DNA of 34,045 nucleotides. Origin: Terriglobia bacterium (GTDB taxonomy: Bacteria; Acidobacteriota; Terriglobia; Acidiferrales; UBA7541). Where the stretch lies: positions 1 through 34,045 of the forward strand of contig JAIQGC010000025.1 in NCBI GenBank assembly GCA_020072805.1. The letters are read 5' to 3'. Below the pieces are notes generated by a model that did not search any database, had not been told where the DNA came from, and saw nothing but the letters and a program-made list of their open reading frames with translations. Positions within the stretch are counted from its first letter, which is position 1. Every line of letters begins with the position of its first letter. A program made the position numbers and the translations under genes. Of the stretch, positions 1-9,683 are shown in pieces.

Positions 1-1
1 A

Positions 2-697
2 CTGTTTCACACGGACGCTGTCCAGGCTGTTGGGAAGATTCCGGTGGACGTGCAGAAGGACAATATCGACCTGCTGGCCATTTCCGCGCACAAACTGTAC
101 GGGCCCAAAGGAGTGGGGGCGCTCTACGTGCGGCGGCGCAACCCGCGGGTGCAGCTCTCGGCCATCATTGACGGCGGCGGGCACGAGCGGGGAATGCGCT
201 CGGGAACGCTGAACGTGCCGGGAATCGTGGGGCTGGGCAAGGCCTGCGAGATCTGCAAGAACGAAATGGCGCAAGAGAGCGAGCGGATGCTGAAGCTGCG
301 CGAGCGGCTGCTGAGCGGGCTGATGAGCAAGCTGGACGTGCTCTACATCAACGGCTCGATGGAGCACCGCCTGCCCAACAATTTGAACATCAGCTTCGCC
401 TACGTGGAAGGCGAATCGCTGCTGATGGGAATTAACGACGTGGCGGTCTCGAGCGGTTCGGCGTGCACTTCGGCGACGCTGGAGCCCAGCTACGTGCTCA
501 AGGCCCTGGGCGTGGGAGACGATCTGGCGCACACGTCGATCCGTTTCGGGCTGGGCCGGTTTAACACGGAAGAAGAGATCGATTACGTCACCAACCGTCT
601 GGTGGAAGTGGTTTCCAAGCTGCGGGATCTTTCCCCGCTCTACGAGATGGCCAAGGACGGGATCGACATCAGCAAGGTGAAATGGCAAACGGCATGA
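2..697 (+). CDS. iscS: Cysteine desulfurase IscS (5' end outside window)
   Basis: PLP-dependent enzyme that takes sulfur from L-cysteine and passes it as a persulfide to the scaffold IscU. The reading frame is open from base 2, so the N-terminal part lies upstream. Visible family signatures are [15 protein letters not shown] (PLP-contacting Asp/Gln), [10 protein letters not shown] with the Schiff-base lysine, [12 protein letters not shown], and the mobile catalytic loop [14 protein letters not shown] with the active-site cysteine. The C-terminus is complete and ends in VKWQTA. It is the first visible gene of an isc cluster. Family assignment is secure from motifs and context (iscU and iscA follow). 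Confidence 0.96.
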   Translation: MFHTDAVQAVGKIPVDVQKDNIDLLAISAHKLYGPKGVGALYVRRRNPRVQLSAIIDGGGHERGMRSGTLNVPGIVGLGKACEICKNEMAQESERMLKLRERLLSGLMSKLDVLYINGSMEHRLPNNLNISFAYVEGESLLMGINDVAVSSGSACTSATLEPSYVLKALGVGDDLAHTSIRFGLGRFNTEEEIDYVTNRLVEVVSKLRDLSPLYEMAKDGIDISKVKWQTA

Positions 698-738
698 TTC
701 CGCAGGACGAAGTGGAAAAGGAAAGAAAAGGAAAGACT

Positions 739-1041
739 ATGGCACAGGATGGAACAATTCGAATTCAGCGCTCACTGGGTGGCAGCGCCACCCCGTTTCA
801 GGTGAGCTTTTCGCCGTACGATACCGAAGCAGAAACCGGCGGCGTGCGGCGTTTTCGCGAGCTGCAGGAGGTTCGTGATTTTCTGCGGATTCTGGGGATC
901 GGAGCGGAGTTCATCCGCGAGGCGCTGCGGCAACTGGCCGCGGGCCGCTCGGCTTCGCTTTCGGACGTGCGGCTGACGGACGCAATGGTGAAGCGCGCGG
1001 GCTTTCTGGAGACAGGCGACCTGGCAAGGAGCGTAAGCTAA
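739..1041 (+). CDS. Small unknown protein between iscS and iscU
   Basis: I do not recognise a named family. The predicted protein is 100 residues, starting MAQDGTIRIQRSLGG, with a central helical stretch (RRFRELQEVRDFLRILGIG) and no cysteine, histidine or tryptophan. It therefore cannot carry a cluster through Cys/His ligands and is not an IscR-type regulator or a scaffold. ATG 739 is chosen because AAAGGAAAG sits just upstream; an in-frame ATG at 682 would overlap the end of iscS. The stop codon overlaps the iscU start (TAATG), so translation of the two is probably coupled. Position between the sulfur donor and the scaffold suggests an accessory role in Fe-S assembly, which is inference only. 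Confidence 0.8.
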   Translation: MAQDGTIRIQRSLGGSATPFQVSFSPYDTEAETGGVRRFRELQEVRDFLRILGIGAEFIREALRQLAAGRSASLSDVRLTDAMVKRAGFLETGDLARSVS

Positions 1042-1457
1042 TGGCATACAGCGAAAAGGTTGTGGACCATTTCAATAACCCGCGCAACGTGGGGAGCATG
1101 CCCAAGGAAGACCCCAACGTGGGCACGGGCCTGGTGGGCGCGCCGGAATGCGGCGACGTCATGAAGCTGCAGATGAAGATCAACCCGGAGACGCAGGTGA
1201 TCGAAGAGGCCAAGTTCAAGACCTTCGGGTGCGGCTCGGCGATCGCCAGTTCATCGCTGGCGACGGAGTGGGTGAAGGGCAAGACGGTGGAAGAAGCCCT
1301 GGCGATCAAGAACACGGAGATCGTCAAGGAGCTGGCGCTGCCGCCGGTGAAGATTCACTGCTCGGTGCTGGCCGAAGACGCCATCAAATCGGCGATCAAC
1401 GACTGGAAGAAAAAGAAGGGCATCGAAGTGCGCCCCGAGGATATGCCGTCGCACTAA
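1041..1457 (+). CDS. iscU: Iron-sulfur cluster scaffold IscU
   Basis: Scaffold on which nascent 2Fe-2S clusters are built from IscS sulfur before chaperone-assisted transfer. The 138-residue protein has the three conserved cysteines (Cys37 in APECGDV, Cys64 in FGCGSA, Cys107 in HCSVLAEDA), Asp39 and His106. The LPPVK peptide at residues 100-104 is the established HscA recognition motif, which fits the hscA gene downstream. Length is normal for a prokaryotic IscU. The start ATG overlaps the preceding stop. The C-terminal extension (KKKKGIEVRPEDMPSH) is slightly long and charged. Confidence 0.97.
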   Translation: MAYSEKVVDHFNNPRNVGSMPKEDPNVGTGLVGAPECGDVMKLQMKINPETQVIEEAKFKTFGCGSAIASSSLATEWVKGKTVEEALAIKNTEIVKELALPPVKIHCSVLAEDAIKSAINDWKKKKGIEVRPEDMPSH

Positions 1458-1474
1458 GAGGCGGGGAGACGGGC

Positions 1475-1855
1475 ATGGAAACAAACGTCGAGAAGAATAC
1501 AGGTACGGCCGCGCCGAACGCCGCGGTGATTCACCTGACCGAGCGGGCCGCGGAACGGATTCGCGCGTTGCTGGCTAAGGAAGGCGTGGCGGCGGAGACG
1601 GGCGGTTTGCGCGTGGGCGTGCAGGGCGGCGGGTGCTCGGGGCTTTCCTACGCGATGAAGCTGGATACCCAGGCGCGCGACCGCGACAAGGTCTTCGAGG
1701 AGCATGGCGCGCGGATCTTCGTGGATCCCAAGAGCCTGCTGTATCTGGGCGGGACCACGCTGGAATACGAAGTGACGGTGATGAAGCAGGGATTCGTGTT
1801 CCAGAATCCCAACGCGGCGCGCAGTTGCGGCTGCGGCAGTTCGTTCACGGCCTAG
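1475..1855 (+). CDS. iscA: A-type Fe-S carrier protein IscA
   Basis: A-type carrier that receives or delivers Fe-S clusters (HesB/IscA family). The protein is 126 residues, with the three conserved cysteines at Cys54 (GGGCSGLSY), Cys118 and Cys120 (SCGCGSSF). A 15-20 residue polar N-terminal extension precedes the family start (IHLTERAAERI). ATG 1475 follows GGGGAGACGGGC, a usable ribosome-binding site, 17 bases after the iscU stop. An in-frame upstream extension lies over iscU and is rejected. An intrinsic-terminator-like hairpin about 90 bases downstream suggests iscS-orf-iscU-iscA is one transcription unit. Confidence 0.94.
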   Translation: METNVEKNTGTAAPNAAVIHLTERAAERIRALLAKEGVAAETGGLRVGVQGGGCSGLSYAMKLDTQARDRDKVFEEHGARIFVDPKSLLYLGGTTLEYEVTVMKQGFVFQNPNAARSCGCGSSFTA

Positions 1856-1947
1856 GCGCGGCAGATTTTTTCGCATTCATGCGGAGAAAAAGTTTCCGCG
1901 TGGGCTGGATGGAGCAGCGGGGCTTGCGCCGGACACTTGCGTTTGAC

Positions 1948-1990
1948 ACGTGGCTGGCAGCCGCACCCGCCAGCCGCGTTTTTTTATTTT
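1948..1990 (+). terminator. Rho-independent terminator or attenuator between iscA and hscB
   Basis: GGCTGGC (1952-1958) pairs perfectly with GCCAGCC (1969-1975). Outward pairs A1948-T1979, C1949-G1978, G1950-C1977 and a T1951-G1976 wobble extend the stem to 11 bp around a 10-base loop. The run TTTTTTTATTTT (1979-1990) follows directly. It lies after iscA and abuts the first plausible hscB start codon. It could end the iscSUA transcript or work as an attenuator that tunes hscBA-fdx expression. No clear separate hscB promoter was found. Confidence 0.75.
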
Positions 1991-2728
1991 ATGAATGAGG
2001 ATACGGGCGCGTTTCCCTGCGCCGTGAAAATTCAGATGGCCGAGCCGCACATTTCGAACAATCCACCGCTGGTCTGCTGGAGCTGCCACGAGCGCAGCCT
2101 GGGGACGCATTTTTGTTCGAGCTGCGGGAAGCTGGTGCAGCTGGCTCCCAATATCGATTACTTCGCGATGTTAGAAATGCCCCGGAAGCTGTGGGTGGAG
2201 GCGGATGCGCTCGAGCGCAAATTTCTGCAACTGAGCTGGAAGCTGCATCCGGACAAGTACGCCAGCGCCACCGAGCAGGAGCGCGAGCTTTCGCTGCGGC
2301 ACAGTTCGGAGTTGAATGACGCCTATCGTACGTTGCGCGACCCCATTGCCCGCGTCGAGTATTTGCTCTCGCTCGAAGGGATGCGCAAAGAGGGGGAGAC
2401 GAAGCAGCAGGCTCCCGCCGAACTGCTGGAAGAGGTTTTCGAATTGAATGAGTCGCTGGACGAACTGCGCGAGGCGCGGGCGGCGGGCGGGGATCTGGCC
2501 GGGCTGAAGGCGCGGCTGCAAGACGCGGAAAAAAGTTTTCAGGGCAAGCTGGGCGCTGTGGACGCGGCGCTGCAATCCGGCGCGCGGGAATGGGATGCGG
2601 CGCTGGATGCACCGGGCGGCGCGCCGGACGTGCGGAAGAAATTGCTGGAGCGGATGAACGAGTTGCTGAACCGGCGCGCGTATTTGCGCAATCTCACGCT
2701 GAACGTGGCCAAGGAGCTGGCGGCGTGA
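1991..2728 (+). CDS. hscB: Co-chaperone HscB with N-terminal zinc ribbon
   Basis: J-domain co-chaperone that brings IscU to HscA and stimulates its ATPase. The J-domain signature HPDK ([11 protein letters not shown]) is followed by the helix containing [19 protein letters not shown] and a C-terminal helical domain for IscU binding. Ahead of the J-domain is CWSC-9 residues-CSSC, a probable zinc ribbon like that of eukaryotic HSC20 and unlike E. coli HscB. The start is uncertain: ATG 1991 (245 residues) directly follows the terminator T-run, ATG 2036 (230 residues) is an alternative, and neither has a clear ribosome-binding site. A TTG at 1937 would lie upstream of the hairpin stem. Confidence 0.92.
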   Translation: MNEDTGAFPCAVKIQMAEPHISNNPPLVCWSCHERSLGTHFCSSCGKLVQLAPNIDYFAMLEMPRKLWVEADALERKFLQLSWKLHPDKYASATEQERELSLRHSSELNDAYRTLRDPIARVEYLLSLEGMRKEGETKQQAPAELLEEVFELNESLDELREARAAGGDLAGLKARLQDAEKSFQGKLGAVDAALQSGAREWDAALDAPGGAPDVRKKLLERMNELLNRRAYLRNLTLNVAKELAA

Positions 2729-2756
2729 GGCGCGGCGGGGCACGGGCTTAGGAATC

Positions 2757-4595
<1,839 letters not shown>

Positions 4596-4625
4596 AGGCG
4601 GAAGTGCAGGGAGCGAGGAAGAATC

Positions 4626-5036
4626 ATGGGCGGAAGCAATCCATATATTGACGAAGTCAAATACAAGACGGCGACGAAGAAATACAAGGTGACGTTCTTG
4701 CCGAGCGGGAAGACCTTCGAGGTGGACCCGGAAAAATTTCCCTACGGCCACAACGGACTGCCGGGAAGCATCCTGGACATCAGCGAAGGTTTCAAGATGG
4801 GGCTGGACCACGCCTGTGGCGGCGTATGCGCCTGCTCGACCTGCCACGTGATGGTGCAGCAGGGCATCGAGACGTGCAACGAGGCGACGGACGCGGAGCT
4901 GGATCAGCTCGACGAAGCGCCGGGGATTACGCCGAAGTCGCGCCTGGGCTGCCAGTGCGTGCCCGACGGGACGACGGACATCGTGGTGGAGATTCCGGAG
5001 TGGAATAAGAATTACGCGAAGGAATTGGATCATTGA
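4626..5036 (+). CDS. fdx: Adrenodoxin-type 2Fe-2S ferredoxin of the isc cluster
   Basis: Electron donor in Fe-S cluster assembly. The protein is 136 residues with the vertebrate-type motif HACGGVCACSTCHV (ligands Cys64, Cys70, Cys73; Cys68 is an additional cysteine) and the fourth ligand in SRLGCQC (Cys109). LDQLDEA and the acidic surface match Isc-type ferredoxins. An N-terminal extension of about 20 lysine-rich residues (YIDEVKYKTATKKYK) is longer than in E. coli Fdx. AGGAAGAATC precedes ATG 4626. The gene lies 30 bases after hscA and is probably co-transcribed with it. Confidence 0.95.
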   Translation: MGGSNPYIDEVKYKTATKKYKVTFLPSGKTFEVDPEKFPYGHNGLPGSILDISEGFKMGLDHACGGVCACSTCHVMVQQGIETCNEATDAELDQLDEAPGITPKSRLGCQCVPDGTTDIVVEIPEWNKNYAKELDH

Positions 5037-5042
5037 GAAAGG

Positions 5043-5063
5043 CAGTTCACAGTTAACAGTTAA
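5043..5063 (+). repeat. Heptanucleotide tandem repeat A, unit CAGTTAA, 3 copies
   Basis: Three head-to-tail 7-base units in the fdx-iscX gap. The first copy differs at one base (CAGTTCA) and the other two are exact. It begins six bases after the fdx stop codon. Confidence 0.75.
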
Positions 5064-5118
5064 GAGCAAACCCTGCAAGCGAGCGTAGCTTTTTGGTGAC
5101 CGACGGGCGCGGGGGTTT

Positions 5119-5153
5119 CACGAGTCACCAGTCACGAATCACGAGTCACGATT
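5119..5153 (+). repeat. Heptanucleotide tandem repeat B, unit CACGAGT, 5 copies
   Basis: Five contiguous 7-base units. Copies 1 and 4 are exact; copies 2, 3 and 5 each differ by one base (CACCAGT, CACGAAT, CACGATT). It ends 19 bases before the iscX start and leads into a short T-run. Confidence 0.85.
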
Positions 5154-5172
5154 TTTTCTTCATGGAGCACGG

Positions 5173-5391
5173 ATGCTGCCGACATTGAATTGGGATGACG
5201 TGGAAGGGCTGGCGATTGCGCTGGCGGACAAATTTCCGGAGATTGATCCGCTGACGGTGCGTTTTACGGATTTACACAAGTGGGTGTGCGAGATGGAGGG
5301 GTTTGTAGGCGACCCCAAGGCGTCGAACGAGGGGAAGCTCGAGGCGGTGCAGATGGCCTGGCATGAGGAGTTTACCGATCGCAAGGGGTAG
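5173..5391 (+). CDS. iscX: Fe-S assembly protein IscX
   Basis: Small acidic protein that binds IscS and modulates Fe-S assembly, proposed as an iron-dependent regulator or iron donor. The 72-residue sequence starts LNWDDVEGLAIALADKFP and has the conserved acidic/aromatic pattern, including RFTDLHKWV and a helical end ending MAWHEEF. ATG 5173 has GGAG seven bases upstream. It is separated from fdx by 136 bases containing two tandem-repeat blocks, so it may be expressed more weakly than, or separately from, the upstream genes. Confidence 0.94.
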   Translation: MLPTLNWDDVEGLAIALADKFPEIDPLTVRFTDLHKWVCEMEGFVGDPKASNEGKLEAVQMAWHEEFTDRKG

Positions 5392-5406
5392 CGGGGCGAG
5401 TGAGGC

Positions 5407-5441
5407 GAAACTGGAAACGCGAAATCCGAAACTCGAAATTC
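5407..5441 (+). repeat. Heptanucleotide tandem repeat C, unit GAAACTC, 5 copies
   Basis: Five contiguous 7-base units just 3' of iscX. Copy 4 matches the consensus, copies 1, 2 and 5 differ by one base, and copy 3 by two. The unit sequence is unrelated to repeats A and B. Confidence 0.85.
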
Positions 5442-5465
5442 GTTCCTTTGGCGCTTTCTGCCGCT

Positions 5466-5494
5466 TTGACCAATGCCTCCGTTTCTCTTATCCT
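5466..5494 (+). promoter_or_regulatory. Sigma-70-type promoter of tRNA-Glu
   Basis: TTGACC at 5466-5471 (-35) and TATCCT at 5489-5494 (-10) are separated by exactly 17 bases. The expected start is near 5501, about 20 bases before the mature tRNA 5' end. Confidence 0.65.
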
Positions 5495-5520
5495 ATGTAG
5501 AGTAGTTCTGCCACACCGAT

Positions 5521-5595
5521 GGCGCTATGGTGCAACGGTTAGCACGCGGCCCTTTCAAGGCTGAAATACGGGTTCGATTCCCGTTAGCGCTACCA
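5521..5595 (+). tRNA. tRNA-Glu, anticodon UUC, encoded CCA
   Basis: A full cloverleaf can be folded: acceptor GGCGCTA/TAGCGCT, D stem GTGC/GCAC, anticodon stem CGGCC/GGCTG with loop CTTTCAA (anticodon TTC at 5554-5556), T stem ACGGG/CCCGT with loop TTCGATT, and an encoded CCA at the 3' end. The four-base variable loop (AAAT) is normal for tRNA-Glu. The terminal acceptor pair is G-U as I align it, which is unusual; the rest of the acceptor stem is perfect. Confidence 0.95.
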
Positions 5596-5943
5596 ATTCT
5601 TTCCGTTCGTTTTCGCCGCTTGCCGGACGGCCTCATCCTTCCAGCGAAAAAGCGTCGCCGGAGCAATCCCGTCTCGCTGATACGCATCCGAGATATTCCC
5701 TTAATCCACTTCAGCGCGGCTTCCCACTTCACCTTCGCCGTCCTCTGCGCCGGCCCCGCATCCCCCGCCGTCTCTTTCGATTTTGGATGTCCCAAAGCAT
5801 ACATAAGCGGCTGGTCCAGCATTGGAGAAATGAACTGCATATCGAAACGAGTTGAAACAGCGTCTGAAGGAACTCGGAGCCCGAAAGAGAGACCGGGAGG
5901 GTGAGGGAAGGAATCCGTAGGAGTGACGGATCGGGAGAGCAAC
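5596..5943. other. Gap between tRNA-Glu and glucan phosphorylase; possible decayed HTH fragment
   Basis: No intact gene is visible. On the minus strand, about 5590-5740, one frame reads WEAALKWIKG and the adjacent frame then reads SDAYQRDGIAPATLFRWK before a stop. Together they resemble the helix-turn-helix of transposase OrfA or related DNA-binding proteins, interrupted by a one-base frameshift. The fragment abuts the tRNA 3' end, a common integration site. This is weak evidence; only a protein search could confirm it. Confidence 0.3.
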
Positions 5944-7692
5944 ATGCTGGAAACGAATCTGTCCAAAGTCGCCTATTTCTCGATGGAGATCGCGCTGGAG
6001 CCGGGGATCCCGACCTACAGCGGAGGTCTGGGCGTTTTGGCCGGAGACAGCCTGCGCTCCGCTGCCGACCTCGGAGTGCCAATGGCCGGCGTAACCCTGG
6101 CGCACCGCAGGGGCTACTTCCGCCAGCGGCTCGATGCGCGGGGCAATCAATTTGAAGAGGACGCTCTCTGGAAGCCGGAAGAATTACTCGAAGGCTCCGA
6201 TGCACGGACTGTAGTGGAGATTGAGGGACGGCAGGTCCATCTCCGGGCCTGGAAATACACGATTCCCGGTGTCTCCGGACACGAGGTTCCGGTTTATCTG
6301 CTCGACGCGGACCTGGCGGAAAACACGCCCTGGGACAGAACGCTTACCGACCGCCTCTATGGCGGCGATGCTCATTACCGATTCTGCCAGGAAGCATTGC
6401 TGGGCATCGGCGGCGTGAGAATGCTGCGCGAACTCGGCTACACGCAACTCGGCAGCTACCACATGAATGAGGGCCATGCCGCCCTGCTCGCTCTGGGTCT
6501 GCTGGAGCAGCGGCTGGGCAAATCGGAGCTGGGCTCGGCGAGCGAAGAGGATCTCGAAGCCATTCGCTCCCAGTGCATCTTCACCACGCACACTCCCGTG
6601 CCCGCGGGCCATGACGAATTTTCGCGCGCGTTGATGCAGCAGGTCTTGGGAGCGCAGAGAATGCGGGTTCTGGAAGTGACGCACTGCTGTCCCGAGGGCA
6701 CGTTGAACATGACCTACCTGGCGCTCAAGTTTTCGCGCTACATCAACGGCGTGGCCATGCATCACGCGGAGATCTCCCAGGAGATGTACCCTCTCTATCC
6801 CATCCGCGCCATTACCAATGGAGTTCATGCGGTCACCTGGACGGCGCCGGCATTCCGCGAACTCTACGACCGGCACATCCCCGAGTGGCGGCAGGACAAT
6901 TTGTACCTCCGCTACGTCCGCGGAATCTCTCTGGACGAAATCCACCAGGCACATGCTTCAGCTAAACGCGCCTTGCTGCAAGAGATCCAGAGCAAGACGC
7001 ACGTCGAGATGGAGGAGAAGGTCTTCACCATCGGTTTTGCCCGCCGCGCGGCCATTTACAAGCGCCCGGAACTGTTGCTCGCCAATGGAGAGCATTTGCG
7101 GCGGATGGCCAAGGAGTATGGCCCATTGCAGATCGTCTTCGGCGGGAAGGCCCATCCCCAGGATGCCAGCAGCAAGGAAATGATCCGGCGCGTGATTGAG
7201 ACGGCGGGATATCTGAAAGACGCCCTCCGCTTCGTCTACGTTCAGGACTACGACATGCGCTGGGCGCAGCTCATCACTAGCGGCGTGGACCTCTGGCTGA
7301 ACACGCCGCGAAAGCCGCAGGAAGCTTCCGGCACCAGCGGCATGAAAGCCGCCTTGAACGGCGTGCCCAGCTTGAGCGTGCTGGACGGTTGGTGGATCGA
7401 GGGACATGCGGAAGGAGCCACGGGATGGGCGATCGGCACGGACAATAATGATGTCTCCGAAGATTCTTCCGCGGAAGCCGCCTCGCTCTATGACAAACTC
7501 GAGCAGACCATCCTGCCGACGTTCTACGGGCGTCCTTCCCACTATACGGATATCATGCGCTCCACCATTGCGCTGAACGGTTCCTTCTTCAACACTCAGC
7601 GCATGATTTCCCAGTACGTGGCGAACGCTTATTTCCCGGATAAGAAACAAAGCGCGCACCGGATGGCCTCCGCGGACGAGAAGGCAAGCTAG
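5944..7692 (+). CDS. glgP: Alpha-glucan phosphorylase (GT35), short form
   Basis: Phosphorolytic removal of glucose 1-phosphate from glycogen or maltodextrin ends. The predicted protein is 582 residues, much shorter than the E. coli enzyme (about 800). It begins almost directly with [11 protein letters not shown] and lacks the N-terminal DUF3417-like region found in many family members. Signatures are [48 protein letters not shown], and the PLP-lysine region [17 protein letters not shown] 5944 has GGGAG at a good distance; a GTG at 5923 would add seven residues. It stands alone with no other glycogen gene nearby. Confidence 0.9.
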   Translation: MLETNLSKVAYFSMEIALEPGIPTYSGGLGVLAGDSLRSAADLGVPMAGVTLAHRRGYFRQRLDARGNQFEEDALWKPEELLEGSDARTVVEIEGRQVHLRAWKYTIPGVSGHEVPVYLLDADLAENTPWDRTLTDRLYGGDAHYRFCQEALLGIGGVRMLRELGYTQLGSYHMNEGHAALLALGLLEQRLGKSELGSASEEDLEAIRSQCIFTTHTPVPAGHDEFSRALMQQVLGAQRMRVLEVTHCCPEGTLNMTYLALKFSRYINGVAMHHAEISQEMYPLYPIRAITNGVHAVTWTAPAFRELYDRHIPEWRQDNLYLRYVRGISLDEIHQAHASAKRALLQEIQSKTHVEMEEKVFTIGFARRAAIYKRPELLLANGEHLRRMAKEYGPLQIVFGGKAHPQDASSKEMIRRVIETAGYLKDALRFVYVQDYDMRWAQLITSGVDLWLNTPRKPQEASGTSGMKAALNGVPSLSVLDGWWIEGHAEGATGWAIGTDNNDVSEDSSAEAASLYDKLEQTILPTFYGRPSHYTDIMRSTIALNGSFFNTQRMISQYVANAYFPDKKQSAHRMASADEKAS

Positions 7693-7776
7693 GAGACGCC
7701 GGAGGCGAGTGACTGGTTCGTCCAATTTCGGAGCGCTCGTGGTACCGTCGGAAAGGCACAAGGAAGGCGGACGAAA

Positions 7777-8124
7777 ATGAGTTCACCGAATGCACCGGGC
7801 AAGGGCGAGATGCCCGCGGCGGAAGCGGTATCGCTGGCGGAATTGGTGGGGTATCAGGAGGGAGCGGTGGTCAGCCGGACGCTGCTGAAGCGCGGCACGG
7901 GAACCGTCACGCTGTTTGCGTTCGACGAGGGGCAGGGGCTGAGCGAGCATACCACCCCGTTCGACGCGCTGGCGCATGTGCTGGAGGGCCAAGCGGAAAT
8001 CGTGATTTCCGGCAAGCCGCTGACGGCCCGGGCCGGCGAGGCGGTGCTCATGCCGGCCAATCAGCCGCACGCGCTGAAGGCGCTTGCGCGGTTCAAGATG
8101 CTGCTGACCATGATTCGCTCGTAG
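7777..8124 (+). CDS. Single-domain cupin protein
   Basis: The 115-residue protein is a small beta-barrel cupin. The first motif region is HTTPFDALAHVLEGQAEIVISG and the second PANQPHAL. Histidines in both motifs could bind a metal, but the first motif is not the full canonical set. The N-terminal 30 residues are polar. AAGGAAGG precedes ATG 7777. No substrate can be inferred; relatives include sensors, isomerases and small oxygenase-like proteins. It follows glgP by 84 bases and may be read through from it. Confidence 0.85.
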   Translation: MSSPNAPGKGEMPAAEAVSLAELVGYQEGAVVSRTLLKRGTGTVTLFAFDEGQGLSEHTTPFDALAHVLEGQAEIVISGKPLTARAGEAVLMPANQPHALKALARFKMLLTMIRS

Positions 8125-8209
8125 CGCGATGAAGAAGTTGACCTGGAAGACCTCGAATCATCCCTGACCTACTTTTCCATTTTTGGAGGCTGTGCTACAC
8201 GCCTGGGCC

Positions 8210-9094
8210 TTAGCGTTCGCTTTGCGGTGGATTTTTTGGCATGGCCATGACCGCGACGGCTTGGAAGAGCGGCGCGGCGAGGCGCGCGTCGCCGTGCGTT
8301 TGCACGGAGGCGCGGGCTTCCGCGGGAAAACTGTTGGTGAAGAGACGCCAGGCGAGGTTCTGAGGAATCGTGACTTCGGTAGTGGCGGGCGCAGCGGGCG
8401 CGGTCTTGGTGAGGCGCCACGCGCCGGTGTGGCGGAGGAGGAACCAGACGCCGCCGGCTTCGCCGCTGACGGTAATTTTCACGGCGGCGGCTTCGGGCGC
8501 GTCGGTCTGCGCGTAGGTGCGCGGGAGGGCGCGCAGGAAAGTGTCCAGGACGGGGTGGTAGAGTTCGCGGGTCATGATCTCCGTGGTAGCGGGAGTACCT
8601 GGCTGCGCGACGGCCAGGCGGATCTGTTGCTGGTGATGCCAGCGCTCGGTGTATTCGCGGGCGATGTCGAACCAGTTGAGCGATTCGGATTCGCCGGCCC
8701 AGGCGACAGGGAAGGGAGCTTTGGCGAAGGGGTCGAGCGCGGCGAAGAAGTTGCCAACTTCGACGCTGGTGATTTCCATCCAGTCGGTGAGCGCGCGGGG
8801 GCTGATGCGGCGCGCGGCGCGCACCCAGTCGGCGTTGAGGCGGTCGAGGAAGCGCACCAGGCCGTCGTAGCTATCGGCATTCTCGGGCGTTTCACCGAAA
8901 AATCCGTCGCGGCACATCGAGAGACGGCGCAGGTTGGTGTCCAGCAGGTGCGCGGCAATGTCCTTGACGCTCCAGCCGGGGCAGAGGGTCGGGCGCAGCC
9001 AGTCTTCGGGGGAGACCGAGCGCAGGAGCTTGATGAGGTGCGTTTCGATCCGTGGATAGAGGTGCGCGACGAGAGTGAGTTCCGGTTGTGACAC
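8210..9094 (-). CDS. MDMPI/DinB-like family protein (TIGR03083-type)
   Basis: The 294-residue protein shows the maleylpyruvate-isomerase N-terminal signature CPGWSVKDIAAHLLDTNLRRL near residues 30-50, and a later WHHQQQIR helix with candidate metal histidines. This is the DinB-like four-helix fold found in thiol-dependent and uncharacterised enzymes. The C-terminal third (VKITVSGEAGG and on) resembles an SCP2-like domain. GTG 9094 is chosen because GGAGG lies 10 bases upstream; further extension would run antisense to the next gene. Mycothiol is an actinobacterial thiol, so the substrate here is unknown. Divergent from the TfoX-like gene. Confidence 0.85.
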   Translation of the reverse strand: MSQPELTLVAHLYPRIETHLIKLLRSVSPEDWLRPTLCPGWSVKDIAAHLLDTNLRRLSMCRDGFFGETPENADSYDGLVRFLDRLNADWVRAARRISPRALTDWMEITSVEVGNFFAALDPFAKAPFPVAWAGESESLNWFDIAREYTERWHHQQQIRLAVAQPGTPATTEIMTRELYHPVLDTFLRALPRTYAQTDAPEAAAVKITVSGEAGGVWFLLRHTGAWRLTKTAPAAPATTEVTIPQNLAWRLFTNSFPAEARASVQTHGDARLAAPLFQAVAVMAMPKNPPQSER

Positions 9095-9214
9095 TTCTTC
9101 GGTTCCTCCGTGCGCCGCCCTGCTTGTCTGCAAGCCGGGGAGGCGGACGCAGACAGTCTTGTCTCGCACGGCGGCGAGTGTCAACATGGTATTTGCGCGA
9201 AGGGGGAGAAGTCC

Positions 9215-9637
9215 ATGCCCGCTATCGACTGGAGCCTGCGGCCGCTCGAGGATGAACTGGGCGAAGTGCTGCGCGCGGAGTTGCTGACCTGGCCGGGCGT
9301 GACGGCCAAGCCGATGATGGGTACGCTGGCGTTCTGGCACGGCAGAAACATGCTGGGCTGTTACATAAATCGCGATCTTTCCAAGAGCAAGCCGGAATGG
9401 ATGAATGCGCCGGGTGCGCCGACGTTTGTGTGCGTGCGGCTGCGCCAGCAGGACGCCCGGCGGGCGCTGCGGCGGGAGTGCGTGGACGAGGCAAGCTTCG
9501 GGTTTCGCTCGTGGGTCGAGGTGCCGCTGATTTCGCGGCGGCATTTGGAAGAGGCGGTGCGCTGGCTGGGCGTGGCCTACGAGCATCCCGCCCCAAAGCC
9601 GAAAAAGAGAGCGGCGCGGGGGAAGGCGAAGAAATGA
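9215..9637 (+). CDS. TfoX-like N-terminal domain protein
   Basis: The 140-residue protein has a conserved-looking core KPMMGTLAFWHGRNMLGCYI that resembles the TfoX/Sxy N-terminal domain (MFGG...f...g..fa), followed by helices and a very basic tail (KPKKRAARGKAKK) that could contact nucleic acid. The match is by eye and moderate. ATG 9215 has AGGGGGAGAAG upstream. An upstream in-frame start at 9110 would overlap the divergent gene's control region and is rejected. No function is assigned beyond family resemblance. Confidence 0.75.
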   Translation: MPAIDWSLRPLEDELGEVLRAELLTWPGVTAKPMMGTLAFWHGRNMLGCYINRDLSKSKPEWMNAPGAPTFVCVRLRQQDARRALRRECVDEASFGFRSWVEVPLISRRHLEEAVRWLGVAYEHPAPKPKKRAARGKAKK

Positions 9638-9683
9638 TTTTGCGGCCGAACAGCATGAAACGCGGATCGGAGAGCGAGCGCCT

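Noticed and set aside
5119-5153. CRISPR-like array
   Set aside because: Units are 7 bases, contiguous and without spacers.
5493-5966. Minus-strand 157-residue frame containing a GNRTRIS...GPRANRCTI stretch
   Set aside because: That stretch is antisense to the tRNA-Glu gene, a well-known source of false protein annotations; the rest has no family resemblance beyond the possible fragment noted.
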